From: Amaurobius ferox
Taxonomy: Eukaryota; Arthropoda; Arachnida; Araneae; Amaurobiidae
DNA: 64,000 nucleotides
Direction: 5' to 3'
NCBI GenBank assembly: GCA_951213105.1
Contig: OX578138.1
Coordinates: 93,588,914 to 93,652,913, forward strand
Shown here: positions 22,852 to 34,744 of the stretch, piece after piece
Layout: each line of letters starts with the position of its first letter
Numbering within the stretch: position 1 is the first letter of the stretch
Program-made: the position numbers and the translations under genes
Notes under the pieces: generated by a model
What the model saw: only the letters and a program-made list of their open reading frames with translations
The model's database searches: none
Told to the model about the DNA's origin: nothing

Positions 22852-24520
22852 TCTAAGAATCAAAAATATAATATTTATATTATATTTAAAACAAAATCTA
22901 TGTATGCCATTTTACCAGGGTCTAGTTATTTGCACACATTATGAATTGTGATGATATATACTTATATTTTAAATCCTGATCATATAAGTTAGAAAGTGAA
23001 GAATTTTGAATTTTCAAGTAATGGCGCCTAATCCAGGAAAAATAAAAATAACAGTTTTGTGTTCACGCAATTGCTAACAGTGCTTAAAATATAATTGCAC
23101 ATATTTTCAATTTTGCTGCCTTTTATGGAAATACCAGTGACAGCACCAAATCTACAGACATGAATTTCTTTGAAATGAAGACACAGTATTATATCTGTAA
23201 ACGTACATTATTTTATTAAAATAATTATGATCGCATATTTCTAAGAAAAAAAAAGTTATTTCTCATGTTTTATACGCGCATTGAGCGTATAAAAATGAAT
23301 AAAGGAGTCGCAGCTTTAAGTCCGCTAAAGAAAAATTTTCGCGGAGTAAAGTAATTTTTAAAACATTCAGTAAGTTCAATTGCTGGGATAAATAACACCA
23401 TGAATACTTACATTTCGCAATTCACATCTAAGCACTCTAGCTGAAGCTTCCGAATTTAATGCACTAGCGAACAATATTGGCAATTGCAAAGATATACGTG
23501 ATTTATAATTCAAATACACTTACTTTCATTTCTCCTTGCTATATTGAGTTGGTATTCTTTGAACCTCGATTTCCATTAAGATTCCATTTAGCCGTCAAAG
23601 AGACAATCGTGATTATAAGTCTTATGCTGTTATTCGAATCATGAACTAAACGATATAAAGCGCCCATTAACCCTCTTAATTCTGCAAAATGAACTAGAAG
23701 ATCAAATGTACCCTCTATTCAAGATAACGGCCTCATAAATGAATAATTGCATGATTTTAGAGCTAGCTGAAGCTGAACACCAACTTATAGACGAATCTAG
23801 TTAGTGGAAATTTTCCCCGGTTTGACCTTCTCTCGAAGCAAATGGGTTCGCATCTGGTCGCCTAGCAACCGCTTCTCTTCCATCTTTTTTTTTATTATTA
23901 TTCCCTTCGTTCTCTTCTACTACTCCCTATCGAGTATATTTATTCACTCGCCAGTTTGTCTCCTTGATGTTAGATAAGGCATTGTTCGCTTTACCACCGA
24001 ACTATGTCTTTATGGAAGAAAAACACGAACACACACATACACTGTAGGTGTATTTTCTTCTTTTTCGTGATACAGATGGCCCTGTCTCTAGTGAAATATT
24101 GGCGACAGTTTCCGATCATGAGGAGTAATGGCGCGAAGTATTTGGCGTGAAATCTCGCCCCCTGAATTATGCCCCGACTACCCCTTTGTCCGTGAAATGT
24201 TTAGTGCGGTTGGAACATTTTGTGGTGAGTTTGTGATCATAAAATACGGCTGGCAGAACAGGAGTGATATATTTATAATGTTCTTCGTGATATATGAAGA
24301 GTATATCAAAGTTAGAAAATATTTTAGTCCATTTTATCTCGGCAAGTTCTGGTACTAAATCATATAAAAACGGTTAAATTTAAGAGTAGCCAGCGATGAA
24401 GAAAAAATAAAGTATTTAAAGGATGAATTATATCGGACGAGAATTCAACAGTAAAATGCTGTTATCTATTTTCATTTTCGGCAGAATTTTATGGCGCAGA
24501 AGCGTTGCAATGCTTTTTCT
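22852..24520. other. No supported gene; weak first-exon candidate at 24128
   Basis: AT-rich with a pyrimidine-rich stretch at 23880-23935. An ATG at 24128 opens a frame of 76 codons, and a consensus donor GTGAGT lies at 24225, 97 bp after it. The 32-residue peptide before the donor matches nothing I recognise. Chance is the likelier explanation. Confidence 0.25.
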
Positions 24521-24524
24521 TTCA

Positions 24525-25199
24525 TTAAATATTGAAAAATATAAATTACATGGTGGTAGATAACATTTCATTTTTAAGTTAGTATTAAACATTTTTAAAT
24601 ATTCATAGTTGTAAAAGTACATAAGGAGAATTTTCTCATGAGCGTACCCATATAAATTGTACTGTTGTAGATACAATTTTTTTTTATTATTAAATATTTT
24701 TAATACTCAGCTTGCTCATATGGGCAGGGCATTTCTATATAAATTACATTGTGGTAGATGAAATTTATTTTATATTTCGGTATTAAAGATTTGGAATATT
24801 CATACTAACCAAATCGGTCTGTAAAGTACTTTCATATTTGGGCGTTTCCATATAAATTACATTTTGATATATAAAATTTCATTTCAAAGTTGATATTAAA
24901 TATTTGAAATATTTATGCACACAAATTCTGATTATAGGGGCGGTCTCAAAATTCAGACTTCTTATATAAATTATATTGTGTAGATGAAATTTATTTTATA
25001 TTTTGGTATTAAAGATTTGAAATATTCATACTAACAAAATCGATCTATAGAATCATTTCATATTTGGGAGTTTCCATATAAATTGCATTTTAATATATAA
25101 AATTTTATTTCAAAATTGGTATTAAATATTTGAAATATTTATGCACACAAATTCCGATTATAGGGGCGCTCTCAAAATTCAGCCTTCTTATATAAATTA
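24525..25199. repeat. Tandem repeat of about 232 bp, split by a Helitron-like insertion
   Basis: Units at about 24735-24966 and 24967-25199 share TATATTTGGGNGTTTCCATAT, TATTTATGCACACAAATTC and TATAGGGGCGNTCTCAAAATTC. Weaker units precede them. The array resumes at 28388 (ACTGTGGTAGATAACATTTT), after the inserted element. Confidence 0.85.
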
Positions 25200-25261
25200 C
25201 TAGCCGCCTTTGGCGACCAGCCTGTTCGCTACCCTTGAAAATTCTGACCGTGGCAAACTCG

Positions 25262-26640
25262 TTGGCGCGACCTACCAGAAAGGTGTAAGGTAACTGCATG
25301 GAAGGCCAGGAAGTGCCACCCAATTTAGACCGGAACCCAATGGGGGAGGCATCCAAAGAGACCGTACCCACCTTCCCCTACCACAAACCTCTCGGAAGGA
25401 CTTGCAGTCCCACATGTTTAACGTGATCGTACTCCGCGTGAACACGGCTGCAGTTTTGGCAATGGCGGGAATCGAACCCGGGCCTACCGAGTGCAATTCC
25501 CGCGCGCTAACCACTGGGCTACCGTGCCATCCGCGACAATCTCCATAACTTTATTTTTATTCGGCCAATTTAGACTGAAACCCAGTGGGGGAGGCATCCA
25601 CATGGACCGAACCCCCCTACCACCAACCTCTCGGAAGGACTTACCGACCCACATGTTTAACGTCATCGTACTCCGCGTGAACATGGCGGCAATTTTGGGA
25701 ATCGAACCCGGGCCTACCAAGTGCAAATCCCGCGCACTAACCACTGGGGTACTTCACCCTCCGCGATATTCTTCATAACTTTCTTTTTATTCACCCAATT
25801 TAGACCGGAACCAAGTGGAAGAAGCATCCACAGGGACCGTACCCTTCTTCCCCTACCACCAACCTCTCGGAAGGCTTACAGACCCACATGTTTAACGTGA
25901 TCGTTTACGCGGCAATTTTGGGAATCGAACCCGGACATACCGAGTGCAATTTCCGCGCGCTAACCATTGGGCTACTTTGCCCTACGCGACAATCTCCATA
26001 ACTTTCTTTTTATTCATCCACAGGGACCGTACCCTCCTTCCCCTACCACCAACCTCTCGGAAGGACTTCCGGACCCACATGTTTATTGTGATCGTACTCC
26101 GCGTGAACACGGCGGCAGTTTTGGAAGTGGCTGGAATCGAACCCGGGCCTACCGAGTGCAATTCCTGAGCGCTAACCACTGGGCTGCCTCGCCCTCCGCA
26201 ACTTTCTTTATATTCACCCAATTTAGACGGGAACTCTGTGAGGGAGGCATTCATAGGGACCGTACCCTCCTTCCCCTACCACCAATCTCTCGGAAGGACT
26301 TCCGGACCCACATGTTTATCGTGATCGTACTCCGCGTGAACACGGCGGCAGTTTTGGAAGTGGCGGGAATCGAACCCGGGCCTACCGAGTGCAATTCCTG
26401 AGCGCTAACCACTGGGCTGCCTCGCCCTCCGCAACTTTCTTTATATTCACCCAATTTAGACGGGAACCCTGTGAGGGAGGCATCCACAGGGACCGTACCC
26501 TCCTTCCCCTACCACCAACATCTCGGAAGGACTTACGGGCCCACATGTTTAACTTGATCGTATTCCGCGTGAACACTTCGGCAGTTTTGGCAGTGGCGGG
26601 AATCGTACCCGGGCCTACCGCTAACTTCCCGTGCGCTAAT
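25262..26640 (-). repeat. Tandem array of six family D SINE/tRNA-like units inside the Helitron
   Basis: Units start at about 25321, 25566, 25796, 26015, 26219 and 26452, with a spacing of about 200-245 bp. Each carries, on the minus strand, a tRNA-like segment with box A (AGCCCAGTGGTTAGCGCG) and box B (GGTTCGATTCC) at about 25460-25528, 25698-25770, 25918-25982, 26131-26193 and 26365-26428; the sixth (26598-26640) is damaged. The 5S head is absent. The SINE tail (without the CAA end) is present only at the 25262 side. Repeated open frames here (for example those reading HSVGPGSIPA) are translations of the array and not proteins. Confidence 0.9.
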
Positions 26641-26679
26641 TTACAATTTAAAATGACCATATGCTCTCTAGGCTCTTAA

Positions 26680-26870
26680 TTCCATCATCCTCATTCCATT
26701 GTACCATCATTTAAAATATCCATCATTCCATCATTTAAAATATCCATAAAATTAAAATATCCATCGTTCCATCATTTAAAATATCCATAAAATTAAAATA
26801 TCCATTTAAAAAATCCATATCGTTCCATCATTTAAAATATAAATATAATAATTTCTACAATGCATATGTT
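26680..26870. repeat. ATTTAAAATATCCAT-type simple repeat
   Basis: Irregular tandem copies of CATCATTTAAAATATCCAT and close variants. A second patch of the same type lies at 27545-27740. Confidence 0.85.
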
Positions 26871-26879
26871 AAGCTCTTA

Positions 26880-27550
26880 TTTCATTTAAAATCGGAAGCG
26901 CGGGAAACGGAAAGTAAAAACCAATTCGGTTTCTTATTGTCCCACCCATCGCTATGCATATACAGAACCGTGACGTCAACCTCCACCTTGACGTCCCCAC
27001 CCACCAGCTTCCCTGCTTCTGTGGGGGAGAAACGTCGGTTAAGAAATGCTTTAGCGGATCGCCGAGAAATTGAAATTCGGAAAATCTTAAAATCCCGATC
27101 CTGTGGCCAATACGGAATATTTCTTGACCAGATTGGACTTGTAAGAATGCCAGATATTTGACCTTTCTAAAAATGTAAATTATTAGTCGAAATTCTGAGT
27201 ACTTTTTACTATGCGAGAATTTAAAAACCAAAAATCGTTTTTTTGAGTCAAAAGTGACTTTTGTTTTAAAATCATAAAAAAATATTAGAATTTGTCTCTG
27301 AGATTTGAAATTGATATATGTTTACTCGAAATTCTCTGCTCTTTCCGATGGTGTGATTTGTTTTTTCTACAATGTCTGGATCGTGGAGAAAAAGGGGCAA
27401 AAAGGTCAAAAAACGGTCGAAATCGCATAAAACAATAAATAACAAAAAAAATAATTAAAATTTTAAAAATCGGTATTCACGAATCCCCTTCCCACCCACC
27501 CCGGGTCTCCGATTGCCAAATTTCGTAGCTCTCCGATGCGCGGTCTCTGA
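26880..27550. repeat. Direct repeat F1 within the Helitron-like element
   Basis: Nearly co-linear with 27770-28325: both include TGACCAGATTGGACTTGTAA, CTGAGTACTTTTTACTATGC and a terminal GGGTCTCCGATTGCCAAATT block. High identity over about 500 bp. No coding motif recognised. Confidence 0.85.
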
Positions 27551-27769
27551 ACGTTCAATAAAATATCCATTCGTTCAATTATTTAAAATATTCAATATCG
27601 TTCCACAAATACATAAATATAATAAGTTCAAATACTTCACCACAATTCAATCCACCATAATGCAATCATTTAAATTATTTAAAATATCCATAAATTGAAA
27701 TATCCATTTAAAATATAATATAAATATAATCATTTCACCCGTTGTATACAATACATATCTTAATTCATT

Positions 27770-28385
27770 TAAACCCGGAAGGGCGGTCGGTCTCCATGGA
27801 GACGGGGAGAAAATTCAACGGATGAAAACGCGGTGGCCGAGAAATTGGAAATCCTTAGGTCATTAAAATCGCGATCCTGTGAATATTTATAATTATTTCT
27901 TGACCAGATTGGACTTGTAAGAATGCCAGATGTTTGACCTTTCTAAAAATGTAAATTATTAGTCGAAATTCTGAGTACTTTTTACTATGCGAGAATTTAA
28001 AAACCAAAAATCGTTTTTTTGAGTCAAAAGTGACTTTTGCTTTAAAATCAGAAAAAAATATTAGAATTTATCTCTGAAATTTGAAATTGATATATTTTTA
28101 CTCGAAATTCTCTGCTCTTTCCGATGGTGTGATTTGTTTTTTTCTACGATGTCTGGATCGAGGAGAAAAAAGGGCAAAAAATCAAAAAACGGTCGAAATC
28201 GCATAAAACATTAAATAACAAAAAAAATAATTAAAATTTTCAAAATCGGTTTTCACGTGTCCCCTTCCCACCCCCCAGGGTCTCCGATTGCCAAATTTCG
28301 TAGCTCTCCGACGCGCGGTCGCGAAACGTATAGTGTATAAGACAGACAGACGCACAGACACACAGACATTGCCTTTTATTATATA
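27770..28385. repeat. Direct repeat F2 and Helitron 5' end region
   Basis: Second copy of F1, followed by a GACAGACAGACGCACAGACA tract and the 5' terminal sequence of the Helitron-like element. Only F2 adjoins the element end, so F1 looks like an internal duplicate. Confidence 0.85.
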
Positions 28386-28440
28386 GATACTGTGGTAGAT
28401 AACATTTTATTTTGAAGGCAGTATTAAAGATTTGAAATAT

Positions 28441-28984
28441 TTTACGCCACAGGCCTATAAGAGATATTCCCAACGTTAAGATCGCATTCACAATGAAAAT
28501 AACAGTATATATGGACCGGTTTTGCTCTTTTTATGTTCTGGCAACGTGGAATAGCAGGTACCTCTAAAAGTTACTTTAACATTTGCCATGTTCTACAATT
28601 TTTGGGACCTGCTGCGAGACCGAGAAATGACTGGGCTGCCAACAATGTTGCTGACTCAATACGAATTGTTTAAAAATGTGAATTTTATGACATCTTTAAA
28701 GGTCGCTTTAAATAACGAATATATTTAAACAATATGATTTATATTTCATTTGTACACTTGATTTAAAACACTAGTTACTAAAAAAGCGGCCACCAAGTAA
28801 TTATTTTTGGATGAATATATCTGATTAAAATTATCATTAAAACCATCAACTCGTAAACTTCCTTCGTTAGCGCCCATAGTTACAAAACTAACAATTTAAA
28901 CATCTAAAATAAGAAACTGGCTGAACTGTCAGTAATTTCTAAAGCGTTTTAAACCCAATCATCTGAAATGCAGTTTTTTTAACA
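28441..28984. other. No gene seen
   Basis: AT-rich, nothing recognised. Confidence 0.5.
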
Positions 28985-29400
28985 AATCATGTTTAACACT
29001 GAGCTAATGAATAAAAAATACTTTTATACATTAGAATTAAACATTTTCCCCCTGGAGCGTTGATTAATTGCTAAATTTCTTGTAAATCAATCTTAAAGAG
29101 CAAAAACTTCCAAATATCATTTTTCATCATCTTAGTTTTAAAATAATCAACATTTTTAATGTTGTAGTTAACAGAAGCTGTTTCATTTTCATTATATTTT
29201 TACGGAACTATTTTTCTTCTGTCACTTCACGAAATTTTTACGGATTACATTTTCATGTCACTTAGATAGGGATTTTAAATTTAGTTTTGAGTGATTTGTT
29301 TCTTTAAGCTCCCTTAGTTAGAAATATGAAAGATCGATAACATTTTCCTGGAGTAATTAAGTGCAAACATTTTCTTGAGTGCCAAATTTAATGCATGTTG
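28985..29400 (+). repeat. Family I repeat, copy 1
   Basis: Shares ordered blocks with 38700-39090: AGCGTTGAT, TAAAATAATCAACATTTTTA, CACTTCACGAAATTTTTACG and GATTACATTTTCATGTCA. About 390 bp, non-coding, moderately diverged. Confidence 0.65.
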
Positions 29401-30215
29401 CATAGGATGCGTTGCAGAAGTTTAGAAAGCAGGGTTTGAGATCAATGTCGAATTTACAGTGGCAGATATAATTTATATAATATATAACAATTCAAGCAAA
29501 GTGTTGTGCAAATCAATCAGAAAAGTAAATGACCAGTTAGTTTAATAACATACAAGGTTGATTAAAAGTTCCAACCTGTTTTGAAAGCAAAGAACAACTT
29601 TCTTCTTCGGAATAAAATGGAAGAGCACCAGTACAAACAACGGCAAGAAAGAGTTTGCCAGAAATCTTCAACATGGAGGCTATTTATTGTTCCGAAATCG
29701 GTTGATAGTTTTAATTAACCTTGATGCTATTAACCTAACAAAATACTTATTTTCCAGATGTTATTCAGCCAGTGGGACACCCTATGGATAGTCAGTCTGT
29801 TTAGGTAGCCAATAAAGGTTCATGACGTCAACCCCTCCCTCTCAATGACTAAACAAATAGTAACATTGAACAGAAATAAAACAATATCATATTCTATATA
29901 AAATTATTTTAAGAAGTCAAAATTTAAATAATGAAAACTGTATTCATATCCTACAAATTATTTATATCCTACAAATTTAACTTAAGAATGTTTATGTATT
30001 TAAATGTTCAAAGTGAAAATGTTGAAAGTACTGTGTTGGAAGTTTTTACTACTGTTTGATTTACTTCAAATATAGAAGAAATGTGATCGTCTAAGATGAA
30101 AAGATAGATCATCATTTATCAATCTGGGAGTAGGTGATACAGTTCCCAACTGAAATTAGTTCGTTACAATGGCATCAGACTAATTTCTTCCCTTCAAGTA
30201 AATGCAATGTTTGAG
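29401..30215. other. No gene seen
   Basis: AT-rich. No motif or repeat relation noted. Confidence 0.5.
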
Positions 30216-30420
30216 TTGAAAGAATCTTGCTGCTCCAACCGGAAATCGAACCAGGGATTTTCGTATTGGCTAGCCGATGCTCTTCCGTTGAGCTACTTGG
30301 ACGGAAGCGCTACTTCAGAGTGTAAATAAGTACTTGCTACCCATATTCGGCATTCCACAACTTGTAAGGTCCAGCTATGATAGAACGGGTTACGCTTCGA
30401 TCTTCAGGTCAATAATATTG
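30216..30420 (-). repeat. Family E-related tRNA-like SINE
   Basis: The minus strand has AGTAGCTCAACGGAAGAG-type box A (near 30295) and AATCGAACC-type box B complement near 30245, in the family E arrangement. The body is more diverged than in other copies. Confidence 0.55.
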
Positions 30421-30594
30421 AGCGGATTTTGGGGGCTAATATTTTTTAATTGATTACAATAGTTTTGCGCTTTCTGGCACTTTTCAGCACTTCTCGTGGA
30501 ACGTGATTATTAAAAACGGAAAGTAAACATGGAACATGATCACCCATTCTGTTCGTTCCACTAAGAGACCAAGCCAAATCTTAACATTTGTAAA

Positions 30595-31130
30595 GAACCC
30601 TGTTGAACCAACCGGAAGTCAAACTACGGATCTTCGTACTGGCGAGCCAACCCTCTATCGTTGAGCAACTGCGACTGATTTGCAGACTCTTATCGACGGA
30701 GTGGACTCTGCATTCTCCACTCTCTAATATCAGATTGACGAGGAACTGGCAATCTGACTAACCACGTCTTGATATTTTTAGCTCAGGTTAGCTTTATGCT
30801 ACTATTTTTAACTGGCAGGTTATTTTCCTGTGTGGTGATTTACCCCCAGAATAAAAATTGGCTCTTTGTATCCCAGAGACCATTAAATCCCTGCTAGTCA
30901 TACTAGGGTCCCTCCGACATCTTTGCACTAACCCAGAGGGTTGATTTTCTCGGGCCCCTTTGTGAACCAACCTCATATCTGAACCACCACCTTGCTGAAC
31001 CAACCGCATATATAACTGCGAATCTTCGTACTAACATGTCGTCGACGCTCTAGCGTTGAGCTGCTGGGTCAGAATTGCAAGATCTTATCGTCTAAGTTGA
31101 CTCTGCAGAGTCAGACTCTGAATAAAAAAT
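30595..31130 (-). repeat. Two family E SINE units in tandem
   Basis: tRNA-like segments at about 30605-30690 and 31000-31080 on the minus strand are separated by a full family E body (30710-30990) with CAGATTGACGAGGAACTGGC and TTAGCTTTATGCTACTATTT. The period is about 400 bp. Confidence 0.65.
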
Positions 31131-31134
31131 ATAA

Positions 31135-31680
31135 TTTTCCCATGACCTACGCTTTATGGCAGAAAATTCAATTCATAGAGAGATACATCAAACAAAAAAA
31201 AACATAAAAAAATGCGGACTGCACACAAATGAAAATTTGCATTTTGAAATACAATATAAAGATGGAGAATGAAGAGTTCTTTTAAAACATATGAGGGACA
31301 CCAGCAAATGTAGTTTTTGAGTGTACAGCTATGAAATATACCAACAAAATATTATCCTTCAAACCTAAAAACATAATTTGTTTCTACGTTTAATGCATTG
31401 AATCAGCTGTTAAGGGTATTTAAGAAATAAAAATATCAAAATATTCAAATTAAACCGCGCCCACAATCTCAATTCACCCAGTATCCTAAAACTTTGGCGA
31501 TATTCAATTATGTGCATATTACATTCTCCACCTATATTAAAATAAATTGTTATCAAAAATATTCTAGAACATTTTTCGATATATTAGAATGTAATCACAA
31601 AACTACCTTAAAATATTTTTTTTTCTCTAAAGTTAATATGATTTTAGGCGAGATTCAATTATAACCTTTCAAGAGACTAT
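31135..31680. other. No gene seen
   Basis: AT-rich, nothing recognised. Confidence 0.5.
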
Positions 31681-31683
31681 ATT

Positions 31684-32455
31684 AAACATCTGACGTGGGC
31701 AACACATGACTTTCCTTATATAATGGAATAAATTTACTACTTTTACAGTTGAAATAAATGTTATTCTTATATTACATACTTATATTCTTTCCAAGACAAT
31801 GGATTTTATTCAATTAGTCGTAATTTTCATTGATTTAGCGTCATTTCTATCCATTTGGAGAGCTTTTCGTTAATTTGGCAACATTTAAAAATTTCGCCAA
31901 GTTGGCGACATTCCACTAAATTTGTCGCCAAAATCTCGCCAAGCGTTATGGAAGGGAAAATAAGTTATTCTTACAGCGGATAAATGACTATTGGCGTTCA
32001 AATACAAAAGTATTACTCGAAGTATATTTTCTCGTGAATGGAACGAGTTAGATCCACGAGAATGATGGCACCAAATTCATCGCATGATATTACATATGAA
32101 AAGTGAACATGCTTCTTAACAGTTAATATATTTTTTTAATTCATGGGATTTTTTGATAAATTTATTTGAAAAATGTGCAATATCTCGAGAACGGTTCATG
32201 CTAGCGTTCTAAAGTTTACGTCAATTGTTTTCTAAGGAAAAGTTACATAAGAAATGTCTATTTGCGTAACTTTATTAAAGGTGTTGAATTTTTGATGATT
32301 GTTTCGATATTCCACTCGAACATTTAGGGGGGTATTGAACATTCGATTGTGTTTTAAAACGATAGACTTCCAGTCTTCACGAATTGTGATTTTTGTACCA
32401 AAATTCATTCGAATCGCTCCATTCGTTCTTGATATATCGTCTCCACAGACTCACT

Positions 32456-32499
<44 letters not shown>

Positions 32500-32757
32500 A
32501 ACACAAACACATACTTTCACTCACACACACACATACATACACACACACACATAACACACACATACTTTCACACACACACACACATACATACACATACTTT
32601 CACACACACACACACACACACAGACATCACTTCAAAAATGTTTGATTCGTGATCAGGGATGCTTGAATCGTGTTCTCCCGTCGAAAACTCGAATTGGAAT
32701 TCTCGACCCCGTCACAATACTTTCCTTATACATTATGTATATACGGAAAGTAAAAAT
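31684..32757 (+). mobile_element. Family A non-autonomous element with expanded CA tract
   Basis: Full-length family A copy from CATCTGACGTGGGCAACACA to the terminal hairpin ending TATACGGAAAGTAAAAA. Its microsatellite (32457-32625) has grown into CA blocks broken by ATACTTTCACTC-type spacers, which makes this the longest simple copy. The minus-strand frame over it is a Cys/Val low-complexity artefact. It sits between family E arrays of opposite orientation. Confidence 0.9.
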
Positions 32758-32761
32758 TTAG

Positions 32762-33245
32762 GTTGAATGCGTCGCAGAATCTAAAGCAACCTTGCAGAGT
32801 CCACTTTGACGATAAGAGCTTGCACTTATGTCCCAATAGCGCAGTGGTAGAGAGTCGGCTGGATAGTACGAAAATCCGTAGTTCATTAGTGCAAAGATGT
32901 CGAAAGTCTGAAAATGCGCCTAGTACAACTCATACAGATTCAGTGGACTCTGGTATGTTGCGCGCCGATTTCGAATCGGGAGGTGAACGGCCATGGAGGA
33001 ATCTAAACCGGATGATAAAAATAGCAGCAGCAGGCTAAAGTTACGTAAAAATAACCGAAGATGGTCAATTAGATTACCAGTTCCTCGTCAATGTGACATT
33101 GGAGGTTGGAAAATGCAGTCTCCACTCCGACGATAAGAGCTTGCAATGATGTCCCAGTAGCTCAACGGTAGAGGATAGACTTGTCAATACGAATATCAGT
33201 GGTCCAATGCCTTTTTGGATAAGCAAGGTTCTTTACAACCTGCGT
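32762..33245 (+). repeat. Two family E SINE units in tandem
   Basis: tRNA-like segments at about 32830-32900 (CAATAGCGCAGTGGTAGAGA) and 33150-33220 (CCAGTAGCTCAACGGTAGAG), each preceded by GACGATAAGAGCTTGCA. The body with ACCAGTTCCTCGTCAATGTG lies between. Opposite orientation to 30595-31130. Confidence 0.7.
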
Positions 33246-33249
33246 GGAA

Positions 33250-33367
33250 GCCAAAGGCCCTACCGTGCAGAAAGCACCGGTTCTCGTTAGATCACCGATG
33301 TCAATCAGCATCGGGCGCGGTTAGTAATTGGGTGGGTGACCATCTGGGAACACCGCGTGCTGTTGGC
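33250..33367 (+). other. 5S rRNA-derived SINE head
   Basis: Reads GCCAAAGGCCCTACCGTGCA at the start, GGGCGCGGTTAGTAATTGGG in the middle and ACACCGCGTGCTGTTGGC at the end. 118 nt, with substitutions relative to the copy at 6198-6315. Not a functional 5S gene by context. Confidence 0.85.
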
Positions 33368-33640
33368 ACATTTCGGGCGCGGTAGCCCGGTGGTTTGCGC
33401 GCTGGATTTGCACGCTGCCACAACTGCCGCTGTGTTCATGCGGAGTACAATCACGTTAAACATGTGGGTTCGTGAGTCCTTCCGAGAGGTTGGTGGTAGC
33501 GGAAGCAGGGTACGGTCCCTGTGGATGCCTCCCCCACTGGGTTCCGGTCGAAATTGGGTGGCACTTCTCGGCCGTCCAAACGGTTACCTTACATCTTTCT
33601 GGTAGGTCGGACAGTCTGGGTCTCAACAACAACAACCTGG
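33250..33640 (+). mobile_element. Composite 5S rRNA/tRNA SINE (family D), full length
   Basis: Second complete copy: 5S-like head at 33250-33367, tRNA-like box A region AGCCCGGTGGTTTGCGCGCT at about 33383, body, and a CAACAACAAC tail. ACCTGCGTGGA (left) and ACCTGGCGTGGA (right) look like an imperfect target duplication with one extra base. The box B part is degenerate, as in the 5931 copy. It begins immediately after a family E unit. Confidence 0.85.
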
Positions 33641-33785
33641 CGTGGAACGCTTTTACCATAAGGCACGCTATCATAAATCATCCATTACTCTATCATAAAA
33701 ACTAAATGCTTTACCAAACATTAATTAATATTACTTCATCTATAAATAAATAATACAGCGATGCACTTAAAATCAGGTATCATTT

Positions 33786-34743
33786 AAAGAAAAAATCTGA
33801 TGTGGGCAACACATGACTTTCCTTATGCAATGTAATGAATTTACTACATTTACAGTAAAAAAACAGGTTTTTCTTATAGTAGATACTAATATTCTTTCCA
33901 AGATATTGAATTTTCGACAATTAGTCGTCATTTTCATTGATTTAGCGTCATTTCTTTCCATTTGGCGAGATTTTCGTTAATTTGGCAACATTTCAAAAAG
34001 TCGCCAAGTTGGCGACATTCCACCAAATTCGTCGCCAAAATCTCGCTAAGCGTTATGGACGGAGAAATAAGTTATTCTTATAGCAGATAAATGACTATTG
34101 GCGTTCAAATACAAAAGTATTACTCAAAGTATCTTTTTTCATGAATGGAACGAGCTAGATCCACGAGAATGATGTCACCCAATTTATCGCATGGTATTAT
34201 ATATGAAAAGTAAACATGTTTCTCAATAGAAAATATTTTTTTCATTTTATATGACTTTTAATAATTTTTTTGAAAAATGTGCAATATCTCGAGAACGGTT
34301 CCTGTTAGCGTTCTAAAATTTATGTCAATCGTTTTCTAATGAAAAATTACATAAGAAATGCCTATTTGCGTAACTATATTAGTTGTTTTGATTTTTTGGC
34401 GATTTTTTCAAAATTTTATTCGAAAATTTAGAGGGGTTCTGAACATTCGATTACGTATAAAAACAATAGACTTCCAATGTTTATGGATTGTGATTTTTGT
34501 ACCAAATTTGGTTCGAATCGGTCCATTTGTTCGTCAGTTATCGTCTCCACAGGTTCACTGACACACACACACACACACATACACACACAAACTTACACAC
34601 ACACACACACAGACATCACTTCAAAAATGTTTGATTCGTGATCAGGTGGGCTTGAAACGTGCTCTCCCGTCGAAAACTCGATTTCGAATTTTCGACCCCC
34701 GTCACAATACTTTCCTTATACATTATGTATATAAGGAAAGTAA
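33786..34743 (+). mobile_element. Family A non-autonomous element
   Basis: Full length, from AAAAAATCTGATGTGGGCAA to CATTATGTATATAAGGAAAG. It has the CGCCAA/TTGGCG cluster at 33955-34050 and a CA tract at 34560-34612. Confidence 0.9.
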
Positions 34744-34744
34744 T

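Larger units (their letters stand above)
25200..28387 (-). mobile_element. Helitron-like element, 3.19 kb, non-autonomous
   Basis: On the minus strand it starts TCTATATAATAAAAGGCAAT and ends with a small hairpin, GTCGCC-AAA-GGCGGC, running into CTAG. It sits between host A and T with no target duplication. Removing it restores ATAAATTATACTGTGG, which matches the neighbouring tandem unit (ATAAATTATATTGTG at about 24980), a paralogous empty site. This 5'-TC...CTAG-3', A|T, no-duplication set is the Helitron signature. No Rep/helicase frame is visible. Its cargo is a tandem array of tRNA-SINE units and two direct repeats of about 600 bp. Confidence 0.8.

Noticed and set aside
25460..25528. Functional tRNA genes in the array
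   Set aside because: Boxes A and B are good, but I could not form consistent acceptor and anticodon stems, and every unit is joined to the same SINE body.
25105..26679. Ten overlapping frames with repeated HSVGPGSIPA and GIEPGPTECNS-type peptides
   Set aside because: They appear on both strands because the DNA is a tandem SINE array; tRNA box B alone explains the shared peptide.
32457..32625. CRISPR-like array of CA blocks with spacers
   Set aside because: Simple microsatellite with broken units inside a eukaryotic repeat; no constant repeat and unique spacers.
33250..33367. True 5S rRNA gene
   Set aside because: Fused to a SINE body, carrying substitutions relative to the second copy, and no T-run terminator at the end of the 5S part.
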